64,000 bases of DNA. Source: Hormiphora californensis. Its lineage: Eukaryota; Ctenophora; Tentaculata; Cydippida; Pleurobrachiidae. The translations under genes and the position numbers were made by a program. Where the stretch lies: positions 2,698,432-2,762,431 of the forward strand of contig CM035357.1 of NCBI GenBank assembly GCA_020137815.1, read 5' to 3'. The notes beneath the pieces are model-generated. The model was given only the letters and a program-made list of their open reading frames with translations. It had not been told where the DNA came from and searched no databases. Positions 44,615 to 55,170 of the stretch are shown here, piece after piece. The first letter of the stretch is position 1; every line of letters starts with the position of its first letter.

Positions 44615-45475
44615 GCTAAACAGTATGGCGGTTATTTGATGGGTTATGGGCAGGGAAATTTTGAATGTGGGGGCCAGTTTCAAATAACCAGGCTGTATAA
44701 TCCAAGTGATGGAAAAAAGCATGTGGTAATAAAATTTGAATGTGGGGGCCAGTTTTGAAGTGGTGGAAAAATGCAGATTGCAGGTGGTATTAAAACTCCG
44801 ATTTACAACCGGATTTTATAGGTCAATTTTGTTCCAACTTTCATATTTCACCGCAATTTATTTTCAGATCTGATCTGATCATAAGATGTTTAGTCTCACG
44901 TGCATAATAATTGATTACAGATGTAGACTCTCAATATATAATTCCATTCTCTCTCTCTCTCTGAACGCGTGCACGAGAAGTGACAACAACAGTAGTAGCT
45001 TGTGGTTGAGGGGGGGGGGGACGGGGGAGGAGACCGGCTTCAATAGTAAATACTGTGTCTCTGTTGTGTAGCATGTGCGTTCCTCTCTCTATTACTGTTT
45101 TTTCCTTTCTCGGTCTTCCTTTTACTCGTTTACTGACTATTTGACACATTTGTTGCTTGTTTGAAACTGTCTAGATGTGATAATGCACTATCAAATCGAC
45201 AGTTTCTAGTTTACACTCAATGAAGTAACTTTAGGGAACCGAAACCTTGATTCTGGCCGGGGAATTATGAGTTATGAACACACGCTCACACTTTGTTAAG
45301 TAAACATACAGCCTACACACTTCTTATACCTGGCTCTCTGTCTGTTTGTCAGTCTGTCTGTTTGTTTGTCCTACTTTAATAGTAAATGTGACATGTGTTT
45401 GTTCGTCTGTTGATGTTATATTGACACGCTCTTACACTTACAATTCGATCAGTAACTCAACCCTTCACATTCACT
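44615..45475. other. Region upstream of the F-BAR gene
   Basis: No supported exon. A duplicated 'GAATGTGGGGGCCAGTTT' string (about 44661 and 44738) and a CT run near 44948 are present. The promoter of the F-BAR gene may lie here; I see no defined element. Confidence 0.3.
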
Positions 45476-45692
45476 TCCAGCCCAATTCTTCCTCCATATC
45501 TCTCACTTCCAGCCCAATTCTTCGTCTATATCTCTCACTCCCTCACTTCCAGCCCAATTCTTCCTCCATATCTCTCACTTCCAGCCCAATTCTTCGTCTA
45601 TATCTCTCACTCCCTCACTTCCAGCCCAATTCTTCGTCCATATCTCTCACTCCCTCACTTCCAGCCCAATTCTTCGTCCATATCTCTCTTAT
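45476..45692. repeat. About 41-bp tandem repeat
   Basis: Five to six units of 'TCCAGCCCAATTCTTCGTCC' plus 'ATATCTCTCACTCCCTCACT'. Confidence 0.9.
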
Positions 45693-46545
45693 ATCCTTCT
45701 AGAAGTATATCTTCATCAACTTCCCTATCATATCCCTCATCTACTTATCAAGATCACACTAATTATTGATGACCTCTTGATACAGAGGAGGTAGATATTG
45801 ATGATCAACGACATCTACCCTCATCTCTTACAACAATCACTGTTCAATCACAAAATGACAGTCAATACCACCCATATCAACAGACAGCGAGGTACACTCA
45901 AGAGTCGAATAACAAATGAGGCCGCGGCCGGGGCAAGCCGAAAACGTGGAAATAGAAGCAATACCCCATACAAAATATACTTCTCCACACACCTTGAAAA
46001 CCTTGAAGGAATCCGGGGTCTACGAATCAATGACATGTGATCCTCAAAATCTTAAAAAGTTTCAAAATATAAATCTTCAGTTGGACAGCTATGAACTGCA
46101 ATACATCCCACTTTCAAAACATCTTCAATTGGATTTTCACTTGGACAGTTGTGAATACATCCCACGATTTGTCATGCTGCTCATTGTTCATTTACATTTC
46201 CGAGTAGAAACTAGCCTCCTCTCTTTATCCCAATATCTCTCTTTCTCTATCTCTATCCTCTCTCCCTCTTTTCTTTATCCCTCTATCTCTCTCACTATCG
46301 TTTCTTCATCTCACTCTCTTTTCTCCTTTCTTCATTCCTCTGTATATATGGATTGATCATATAATATGACCTTCCCACGACCCACGAAAGCTGTGAAGCC
46401 TGTCCAAGGTTTTGTCTCATTTTCTTTGACAACGACCACCTCTCTCTTTCTCTTCCTCTCTTTTCTCTCTCTCCCCCTCCCCTCCTCTCTTTTCTGTCGT
46501 TAATCATGTGATAGCCACCTTAGGTCTTTCTCCAAATACTAGACA

Positions 46546-47493
46546 ATGATTGGATTGCCTTTAAAAACAACAGGAGAGAAGAGGAACAACGAGGATCCAC
46601 TCGCTGCTTTTTTCAGTAAGTGATAGCTTTTTCCATTATCATTGTGTCTTATCTTTCATAGTGAGTCATCATTTTTATTCAATTTTATTCATTTTTCTCG
46701 AGCAATTGTTTCAGAGTGCAAGTAGTTCTTCAGCGAATATATTATCTTCTTATTGCATGCACACGACTAAGTTGTCTAGAATTTTATAAATAGGATATTA
46801 CTCAGCCGATATGATTGTACTTCGAAGTTCGCGAAGTTAACAAGCGTCCCCCTCTCATTTTCACTTTTTTTTCCTTACCTGGTTCATCAGGTCCTTCATC
46901 AGGGTATACTTGTCCCAATTAATCACTGATCGTTCTCCCAACTAAATCCCAACTACAGGTGCCGCCCTGGAACCTACTGACCCAACAACAACAGGAGCAT
47001 CATCCTGTCTCCAGGACAACAACAACCACCAACACCAGCACCTCTTCTCAATCCCAGAAAACTCTGAACCCTTCTTCCTTACTGGTCTCAGGTCCCACAG
47101 GGATCTCTCCCAAATCACTGACTCTCCCCTACATCCCACTGGACGGTGCCGCCTGAAGTATGCAGCAACACAACAGAGCATATCCACGTCAGACAACAAA
47201 CCAAGCAAGGTTCAAGTCCTACTCAGCCAGAGAAAACGGATCCTGGGCAAAAATTCACCCCAAGAGCATCTGACTCCCCTCCTATGTGCCGGGGGTGCTA
47301 AGTGCACATGGCCAGGATATAATTCCACGTCAACAAAACCAAGCAGGTTCAAGTCCTAACAGAGGATCAAGGATCCTGGGCAAAAGAGGTTTATCTCAGG
47401 AGGGTTTTTTCGGATTCAGCTGTATGTGCCGTGCTATATGTACAGTGGCAGGTTTTACTATGATGAGGAGTCTTTGGAACTGTCCCAAACCAG
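46546..47493 (+). CDS. Unrecognised gene, at least two to three exons
   Basis: ATG at 46546 ('ctagacaATGATTGG') starts exon 1 (46546-46615, donor A|GTAAGT), phase-matched to a second exon from 46959 after 'caactacag'. It encodes 'MIGLPLKTTGEKRNN', an Asn/Gln/His-rich stretch ('CLQDNNNHQHQHLF') and basic segments. The second exon stays open to TAA at 47357-47359. Alternatively it splices at 47208 to 47363-47493, which reads 'YMYSGRFYYDEESLEL' in phase. A tandem duplication of about 150 bp (the 'CCAAGCA(A)GGTTCAAGTCC' and 'GGATCCTGGGCAAAA' blocks occur twice) lies across that boundary. No known domain is visible. Exon limits beyond the first intron are uncertain. Confidence 0.45.
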
Positions 47494-47692
47494 GTCGATT
47501 CACTATTTCTTTTGGTATCTGTCTGTGTGTCTCTCTGATTGTCTGTGTTTGGTGTTCTTGCTGGTCCTCCCATCGCTACTAATCCCCTCTTTGCATCCCT
47601 CTACTCCCGATCGCTCGCTGAGTTTTCGTCGTTCTGTCCCTCATCTACCTGTAACCTCTGTACACCTCTATCCTCTACCTCATTATATCCTC

Positions 47693-47823
47693 TCTCTCTC
47701 GCAGCCTACTGCCTCGACTCTCAGCAATCTCTGCGTCCTACTCCTATCTTCACTCCTAGCTCTCTCATCTCTACTTCTAGATCGTCTCTCATCTCGTCTC
47801 TCTCTCTCTCTCTCTCTCTCTCA

Positions 47824-47881
<58 letters not shown>

Positions 47882-47882
47882 G
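47693..47882. repeat. CT-rich microsatellite
   Basis: Imperfect to pure (CT)n. Confidence 0.9.
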
Positions 47883-48295
47883 GTCCACTACACGCACCAC
47901 TCCCACACGGGACCGTAAGGTCCCATGTGGGAACAGGGTTAAATCCCCCGAGCCCGGATCCTGTTGGATCTGAGGGCCCGGAGGGCCTGCGGAGTAAAGG
48001 TAGGTAGAACAATGTACAAAGGGGTAGGTTGAACAATGTACATATTGGTTAAGGTAAGGAAAAATAAAATAGGGGAAGTAAAGCTCATGGTGGCGGAGCA
48101 AAGGACCTCCTAAACTATCTGGAAAGAAGCTCAGCCTGCTGGAACGGAATCTAAGAAGAGTCAACCTATCGGGAACAAAACGTCTGGAACAAAACGACTG
48201 GAACGGGATCTAAGGCAGTCTAAGAGCAAGCAGGAACGGGTGAAACGGTAAAAAACTAATACAAAAATACATCTAGTGGGGATACAGGAGGCTGA

Positions 48296-49843
48296 TTACA
48301 TATCGAGGAACTTCCGGAGCGTGTTCATCGAGTTGAAGAGGGCTGACTTTTGGAGCTGTGAGGGGTATAATTGGCGGGTTATAGCCATCAAGTACTTCTC
48401 CAGTCGGGGGCTAACTCCGCCAAGGGCTCCAATCACGATGGGAATGACCGTGGCCTTTTTAAGTTCCCAGATTCGTGTGACCTCTCTCCTCAGTTCTTGG
48501 TACTTCTCGATCTTTTCCAGCTCTCTGTCAGAGACTAATCGGTCCTTTGGAACGGCGACATCGATGAGTAGTGCCTCCCTCTTTTGCTTGTCTAGGAGGA
48601 CCAGGTCGGGTTTGCACGCCTCAATGGGGTTGTCCGTCTGGATGTGGAAATCCCAGAGGATCTTGTAATTCTCATTCTCGAGAACTTTCTCTGCATAGTG
48701 GCTCCACCACTTTGATTCAGCAGGAAATCCATAGTCCTTGCACATTCCCCAGTGTAGGGCAGCAGCTACTCGGTCGTGTCTGTGCTTATAGTCACCGTTG
48801 GCCAGCTTCTGACATCCGTTTAGGATGTGTTCGACTGACTCGTTATGCTGGTTGCATATGCGACACTTCTCGGACTCTCCAGGTTGTTTCTCGATAGCAG
48901 CTGTCAGCCAGTTTGTGCGAGTGGCTTGCTCCTGGGCAGCAAATACATCAGCTTCGGTGTATCTGCTGAGGCTCTCTTTGTTGAGCCAGGCCCAGGTCGC
49001 ATCAGGGTCGCATCCCCCTTCTTCAAGTTGCTTCAGGAAACGTCCATGCAGTGATTTACTCTTCCAGTTCTCTATCAGCTGCGCCTCCAGTCTTTCTGTC
49101 AGGGTTTCGGCCTCCTCTGGGAGTTCCGTCAGCATTCCTTCTCTTCCCATTGCTGTTTTGAGTGCAATTATCTTGGGATCAGTTGAGTTGCTGAAGAACG
49201 TCGCTAGTCCTGTTCCTTCCCTTACTATAACGTCTTCAATCCTCTGGAGGCCTCTTCCTCCCTTCTTTCTGCTCACATATAGACGATCAACGTCGCTGTT
49301 GTATTTCAAGAACCCTCTTCTTAGGATTTTCCGAGTAATTAGGTCCAGTCCCTTGGCCTCTGTGGTGGTCCAATCCAGTATTCCGGCACCGTATCGAATC
49401 ACCGGTATTGCCCACGTGTTGATTGCAACGACGAGGTTTTTACCAGACAGGTTGGAAGACAGTAGTTTCTTAAGTCTTCTGGTGTATTCGGTCTTAACCT
49501 TGGCTTTCATTTCTTGATGTAGAATCGAGTCAGCCTCCAGGATACCAAGGTATTTATATCCACCATCTTCCACTTCCGGGATTGTCTTTCCACTCGGTAG
49601 ATTTATTCCCTGCATTCGACTTCTGACTCCGTCCACGATGTCTAGTGCTCCACATTTGGATATACCAAAGGACATGTTAATGTCTGTGCTAAACTTCTCG
49701 GTGACTGCCAACAGCTGCTGTAGGCCCTCTTTCGAGCTAGCGTATAGTTTATCTCTCTCTCTCTCTGCCTCTCTCTCTTTTTCTCTATCCGTGATGTGGC
49801 ATGATCTCTGTGGGGGGTTGGAATAAATGGTAGGTTTTTGCAC
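48296..49843 (-). CDS. R2-type LINE C-terminal half (zinc knuckle plus REL endonuclease)
   Basis: A 515-residue frame. It starts in GA-repeat-derived residues ('REKEREAERERD') and joins a reverse transcriptase downstream of its catalytic motif ('KLYASSKEGLQQLL'). The thumb/linker region follows, then the CCHC motif C-x2-C-x7-H-x4-C ('CRICNQHNESVEHILNGC') and a restriction-enzyme-like endonuclease core ('KPDLVLLDK', 'LLIDVAVP', PD-(D/E)XK type). This order is the hallmark of R2/NeSL-group retrotransposons, which cut specific targets and reverse-transcribe there. The catalytic FxDD and everything upstream are missing, replaced by a microsatellite. The frame ends with a stop at 48296. Confidence 0.85.
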   Translation of the reverse strand: MQKPTIYSNPPQRSCHITDREKEREAERERDKLYASSKEGLQQLLAVTEKFSTDINMSFGISKCGALDIVDGVRSRMQGINLPSGKTIPEVEDGGYKYLGILEADSILHQEMKAKVKTEYTRRLKKLLSSNLSGKNLVVAINTWAIPVIRYGAGILDWTTTEAKGLDLITRKILRRGFLKYNSDVDRLYVSRKKGGRGLQRIEDVIVREGTGLATFFSNSTDPKIIALKTAMGREGMLTELPEEAETLTERLEAQLIENWKSKSLHGRFLKQLEEGGCDPDATWAWLNKESLSRYTEADVFAAQEQATRTNWLTAAIEKQPGESEKCRICNQHNESVEHILNGCQKLANGDYKHRHDRVAAALHWGMCKDYGFPAESKWWSHYAEKVLENENYKILWDFHIQTDNPIEACKPDLVLLDKQKREALLIDVAVPKDRLVSDRELEKIEKYQELRREVTRIWELKKATVIPIVIGALGGVSPRLEKYLMAITRQLYPSQLQKSALFNSMNTLRKFLDM

Positions 49844-50009
49844 ATCTTCTTCTCCACGGAACTTACTAGTTGTGCCAGTGAATAGATCTTTTTGTCAGCT
49901 CTGTGTTTCTACTTGAACCTAGAGAGGCTAGAGGCTGTGTATTAGTTACTACTTGAACCTAGAGGCCTGTTCTTTTCCCGTTCATGTATTTTCAAATGTT
50001 GCTTTTTAG

Positions 50010-50014
<5 letters not shown>

Positions 50015-50080
<66 letters not shown>
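50015..50080. repeat. GA microsatellite
   Basis: Pure (GA)n of about 66 bp. Confidence 0.97.
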
Positions 50081-50081
<1 letters not shown>

Positions 50082-50570
50082 ACTGTCTGTAATTGCGAGC
50101 AGAGCACACAAATCACAGTGGAGACTAGCGAGAAGGGGACAGACAACAGAGTACACACAAACCAGTAGATAAACATACACAACATACACAAACACGAACA
50201 CGACATACAAAACTGTGTAAAATCTATATAATGCTACAGTATTTGGCCTTAAGTAAACACACAAATACTACTAGGTAGTACTATGAAGGTCAGAACAAGT
50301 CAAATAATAGTTGCATACCAGCTCTGCAACATTCATATAGGTAGCATACACTTCCTTAGCTCAACCCCTTTTTCGCGAGTTAATGAAGGGTTAGAACATA
50401 ACAAGCATACACCTGCGATGAGACAATCACAAATATTTCTCGGTTGTTAGATAAGACACTAACAGACAGCCACGGTTATCATTATAGGAGCCCGGAATTT
50501 CTCAACTGACCCGCTAGCGAACCCTTTTGGGATTGACCAGTTATCAGTATACCTACGCCGAGAGAGTGCA

Positions 50571-51368
50571 ATGTCCACCAACTCAACTAAGAAATCTTGG
50601 TAAGATTATACCTACTTAAAACAACTCTGTTAGTTAATTAGATTTAATTTATTATCAAATCTGAACTCAAACAATGATAATATCAAAAAACAGTTTACAC
50701 CGAGGCGTAGTTTATGAACCGTGAAATGTTACCTAACTCTTTTTCACAGGTCCCTGTTAGAACAGGTAGAGAAGTTAAAAGCTCGCCAAGAGGGCGGTAT
50801 ACCTGCTCGGGTTAGTAACATTAAAATCATATACATATTTCACATTGCTGATAATTTCTGTCCCAAATGATGCAGTAACATTCTAATTATAACTAAATTC
50901 AACTAAAGTGGAGATCACTAACACGTGAAAATTGCCCCAACAGATGCAGCAACAACAGCAAGGGAGTGAGAACTCGGGCCTAAACTCAGTTGATTCCATA
51001 CTGTCAATGGTTCGGGAGGAACACGCAATCAAGAAAAGGAGAAGCTACAGAAACCCAAAAAAGTATGTAATTAAAACTTATTGGATATCAATTTACCAGA
51101 CAGATAATTTACCCCAAAACTAAGACATTTGTTATATTTCACCTCAATTCACCATCCTGGTAAATCGAGGTTTGACTGCAGCTTGATTTACTTTACGATC
51201 AGTCCCTACAGTCCAATGAAATGTTGTTTCAGATTCCAGTTACCACAAGGAAAAACAGTGCAGACATTTGAAAGAAGGAGGACGAGGCCTGGAGACAGCA
51301 TGTACGATAGCCTCGATCCGGTTGTGTTAAACAAATCAAAACTTTCCAAGGCATTTTGCGATGACTGA
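50571..51368 (+). CDS. Small unrecognised four-exon gene (114 residues)
   Basis: Exons 50571-50599, 50750-50810, 50944-51062 and 51233-51368 have good splice sites and phases that close exactly on TGA. The product starts 'MSTNSTKKSW', then a charged helix ('SLLEQVEKLKARQEGG'), a poly-Gln stretch, a basic patch ('EEHAIKKRRSYRNPKK') and a conserved-looking C-terminus with 'TFERRRTRPGDSMYDSL'. No signal peptide or membrane segment is present. The basic patch could be a nuclear signal. I do not recognise the family. The short first coding exon leaves the possibility of an upstream start. Confidence 0.6.
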
Positions 51369-52018
51369 AGCTGTTATAGTGTGTAATAAGCACACAGTTG
51401 TTTGTGTTCAATTATTCATCCAAAGTTTATTATAACAAGTTATAAACTACGAATCTTAAAAAAACTTTTTCACCTGCGTGTTTGAAATTTTAGGCCCCAG
51501 TTAGAGATTTGACTACTGGAGCCAGTTTCTTGATGCCAGAGAATCACACTGCTGCTGACACTGCGTGTTCGCCTACTTTCAATGCAATTCACATCGAAAT
51601 CCCTGCTAGTCATCGAAGATGTCGCGTGCAGCATGGTTTAACAGGGGTCTCCCAGCTAACTACTGGTGTCAGTTTCCTGCAGCCTGGTGTCAGTTTCCAA
51701 TCTGCAACTGGAGCGTAACTTCACGCAGGAAATAGCCTGTAAACATGGTTTTAAAACCGAATTTTTCTTGACAGTTGACTCACATCAAAGAAATATGAAG
51801 AACCTCAGAAATATTATGGTCGAGTACCGCGTCACCGATCACCGCTCAGAAAATCTCTTGTGACCAGTGACGTGCGGACTTCGGTTCACGAGTGCGTGGT
51901 GGAACTGCTTTGTTCTGTGATTGTTCAAAACTGGTCACACTGCTTGATCTGAAGTCGAAACATTTTCGAGGTTGCTCCTACCGGGACTGTTGTCTGACCC
52001 GGCCCTATTATTGCAGCA

Positions 52019-53158
52019 GTGCGGAATGAGGCAGAGCTCTTCAATCTGACACAGTTCAAAAATGAAAAAAGAGAAATTTATTGGCAAACGTTGCTGGCCC
52101 CCGCGCAGCGCGGGATAAGGCAGCGCTTTTCAAAGAAATTTAAAACTTTCGAAAATTCTCCCGGCCGCATTTTTATTTATTTTATTTATAGCGAGTACTA
52201 TTTCTCCAAACTCATGACTGAAAATCTGTCTGCAGCTGTGCTGAACCAGGAAGATACGTTTACTGCAGATGATGTCAAAAACTCAGAGAACAAACTCATT
52301 GTGCGTCGAACGAAAAACGATCAACATCAGACGGCAATCGATCAAATAAAATCAAAATCGACACCAGAAGAGAAGAGGACCCTCGATCTCCTGGCCGAAA
52401 AGGGTGCATCCTCCTGGCTAACTTGTCTCCCACTAGAATCTCTTAATTTCACTCTAAACCGACAGGAATGGTTCGACGCTATCTCGGCTAGGTACAATCT
52501 CCCCCTTGTTGGCGAACCTCTACCAGATCAGTGTACATGCGGAGAAGCTAACAGTATCGATCATGCTATCTCCTGCAAGCTTGGAGGATTTGTTAACTAC
52601 AGGCACGACAACGTGAGAGACTTTATTGCGAAAGAGCTTAGCACTGTCGGCCTCGATACCAAGGTCGAACCTCACCTTCTCAACGTTCGGGGGACGTCCC
52701 TTCCAGCTGGGACCATCACAGCAGACGGGGCTCGCCTTGACATCAGAACCCGTGGACTCTGGTCAAGCTTAGACTGTACCTATTTTGACGTAAGGATTTT
52801 TAATCCAAGGGTAAAGTCTAATGCCAACCAGAGTATACAGAAGATCTATGAGAAGCATGAAACTGAGAAGAAGAAGGCTTATCTGCAACGAGTTCTCCAG
52901 GTTGAGAAGGCGGTGTTCACTCCGCTTGTCATGTCAACATCAGGCGGACTTGGTAGAGAATTTCAGAACACACTGAAACAGTTGGCACACCGAAAATCTT
53001 CCAAAACTGGATATGAGCGCCAGGACTGTATTCGGTATCTTAGACTGCGCTTATCATTTGCGATGGTTCGCTCAATAACTGTATCGATTAGGGGATATCG
53101 GGGCAGGGGCAAGGCGGCTGCAAGTGACGCTGATGAATATTTATATCGTATGGACTAA
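52019..53158 (+). CDS. Retroelement C-terminal nuclease-like domain fragment
   Basis: A 379-residue frame. From about residue 125 it resembles the C-terminal module found after reverse transcriptases in many invertebrate mobile elements: 'GASSWLTCLPLESLNFTL', zinc-type 'CTCGEANSIDHAISC', 'RHDNVRDFIA', 'ARLDIRTRGLW' and 'YFDVRIFNP' (possible PD-(D/E)XK acidic residues), 'HETEKKKAYLQRV' and 'FTPLVMSTSGGLG'. No polymerase motifs precede it. The first 120 residues have no recognisable origin. A 5'-truncated copy of an element different from the R2-type one at 48.3 kb. About 51500-51860 upstream looks like related element sequence. Confidence 0.75.
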   Translation: MRNEAELFNLTQFKNEKREIYWQTLLAPAQRGIRQRFSKKFKTFENSPGRIFIYFIYSEYYFSKLMTENLSAAVLNQEDTFTADDVKNSENKLIVRRTKNDQHQTAIDQIKSKSTPEEKRTLDLLAEKGASSWLTCLPLESLNFTLNRQEWFDAISARYNLPLVGEPLPDQCTCGEANSIDHAISCKLGGFVNYRHDNVRDFIAKELSTVGLDTKVEPHLLNVRGTSLPAGTITADGARLDIRTRGLWSSLDCTYFDVRIFNPRVKSNANQSIQKIYEKHETEKKKAYLQRVLQVEKAVFTPLVMSTSGGLGREFQNTLKQLAHRKSSKTGYERQDCIRYLRLRLSFAMVRSITVSIRGYRGRGKAAASDADEYLYRMD

Positions 53159-53207
53159 TTCCACAATAATTTATTGATTCCATTGATTTCTACTGTATAA
53201 TTTATTA

Positions 53208-53357
53208 TGAGGCCCCTCGGAAATGTTCAAGTCATGCACAATCAAGTCACGCCCACCAATCACAGCGCAGAACGCGCGAAGCACTCCGCGCGTTCTGAGC
53301 TGTGATTGGTGGGCGTGACTTGATTGTGCATGACTTGAACATTTCCGAGGGGCCTCA
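53208..53357. mobile_element. 150-bp near-perfect palindrome MITE
   Basis: Arms of about 70 bp starting 'TGAGGCCCCTCGGAAATG' with complementary right end, flanked by TA. Almost no loop, so it could extrude as a cruciform. Confidence 0.88.
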
Positions 53358-53372
53358 TATATTTTATTTTAA

Positions 53373-54561
53373 GGCCGATATAAGGAACCATAATAAAGTT
53401 CAAGAGCCTCCAAGAGCACCCAAGAGCGCACCCGATCGAAGAGAGACCACACCTGAGAGCGCACCACACCCAAAAGAGACCACATCCAAGAGCGCACCAC
53501 CTCCAGAAGACACCACTTCGAGAGCGCACCACATCAAAGAGAGCTCCCCATCCAGAAGATACCACGCGCAGGGGACACCACACGCAGAAGAGACCAGCGC
53601 GGCGTTGTATTTGCGCGTGCGGTCTCTTCTGCGCGTGGTGTCCCCTGCGCGCGGTATCTTCGTCAGCCTCAGTCCTCCTTTACCTCCGGTCCCCCGCCTC
53701 CCGCACGTTGTCTTACTACCTCTATTCCCTTCTTCCTTTCCCCCTGTTTAAGTGCTCCCTCTCCACATCACTGCTGTTCACCTCTCTCTTGCATCGTGTT
53801 TCTCTCTCTCACCCTTCCACCCGGTCATTCCCACTCCCTTAATCACACTGTTCTCTTCTCCACTTACCACCAACTCTATCACTATGCACCCCCCCCCCCC
53901 ATACACAGATACCTTGATCCCTTCTCCCTCCCCCATCTCCCTCCCCACTTCTCCAGATTTCCTCTTTTTTTAACTATATTTATTTTTTGAGTGTGTTTTT
54001 AAATTATTAATTAAATTATTATTGTATTTTCTTGGGTCGGGTAACACCGACCTGAATCATTTTTAAAACTTGTCAAAAACTTGTCAAAAACTTGTCAAAC
54101 TTGTCAAACTTGTCAAACTTGTCAAAACTTGTCAAACTTGTCAAAAACTTGTCAAAACTTGGGAGCTCTCTTTGATGTGGTGCGCTCTGGGAGTGGTGTC
54201 TTTTGGAGGTGGTACGCTCTTGGATAGGGATCCCTAAAAAAGTTCAGTATTTACACAGAGTTTACACAGTCTTTACTCAGTCGTTACACCCAGAGCGCCC
54301 GCGCCGCTCTGGGTGTAACGACTGCGTCTTTCGCACTCGATTTGCAGCGTTTTCGGAAACTTTTTTCGCCGCAGCGCTCAATTTTGTCAATTGTGCAGCA
54401 CACAATCCAATATTTTCTTGGAAAAAGCCACTGTGCGCAGCACGCGCCGCTCTGGGTGTAACGACTGAGTAAAGACTGTGTAAACTCTGTGTAAATACTG
54501 AACTTTTTTAGGGATCCCTATGGGGTGCGCTCTTGAACTTTATTATGGTTCCTTATTGGCC
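53373..54561. mobile_element. Foldback element with nested palindromes
   Basis: Outer ends 'AAGGAACCATAATAAAG' with TTCAAGAGC are inverted at 54525-54561. The left part holds (GAGCGCACCAC)n with AAGAGACC repeats and a palindrome near 53562-53662. The right part holds (ACTTGTCAAA)n at 54060-54155 and a second complete element at 54225-54520. Confidence 0.7.
54225..54520. mobile_element. Nested MITE, about 75-bp inverted ends
   Basis: 'AGGGATCCCTAAAAAAGTTC' to its complement, with TTACACAGAGTTTACACAG inside each arm and CCAGAGCGGCGCG near the centre. TA flanks. Inserted in the larger foldback element. Confidence 0.85.
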
Positions 54562-55170
54562 GCCCCCCCCCTTTTAATTTGAATAAAAGTTTTCGCGCGC
54601 GCGAGTGGCGCGCAAATAATTTACGCGCGCATATTTTGACAAATTTGATGACATCACTCGGTTCTAAGAAAAACTTCCGGGTTGGGTTTTATTTAAATCT
54701 TAAGAAAATAAATACAACTTCATTGATTTCAATTAGTCAATTTTAATGCTTCTCTTGTAAAACTAGGAGCCCAATTAAAGTGAACTGAATCATTCAGTGA
54801 GTGCTTGCACATTTCAATTGTAGTTCACGTTTAATTTGCGGCAAATTCTTCCGACACTCAAATAAACATCATACATAAATAACAGCTTGAGCCGCCTGAC
54901 ACTGTGTCTGCAACACCAGCCGCGGTTACTCGGTTTGGAAATGAAAATATGGACACCCCACAGCCGGCCTAGTCAGAACTTCTGTGGAAGCAATCTAGCA
55001 TGCACGGATATTCATGTATTCAATTTTTGTGTTATGCAAACACACTAACGATCTCTCTCTTCCTCCACCGCAATAATAGCTTTTCCAGTGAAGAGAATGC
55101 TTGATTTTGTTAAGAATATGAATGGACTAGGAAATTAAAATTCGGCCTGCATTGTTCCCGGTTCTTGCAG

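Noticed and set aside
45798-46356. Plus-strand frames of 80 and 146 codons
   Set aside because: Overlapping frames in different phases, no clear donor or acceptor, and Ser/Leu-rich translation of a CT-rich tract; too weak to call a gene.
53260-53751. 149-codon plus frame and its minus shadow
   Set aside because: Lies across palindromes and GAGCGCACC repeats of foldback elements; no homology-like content.
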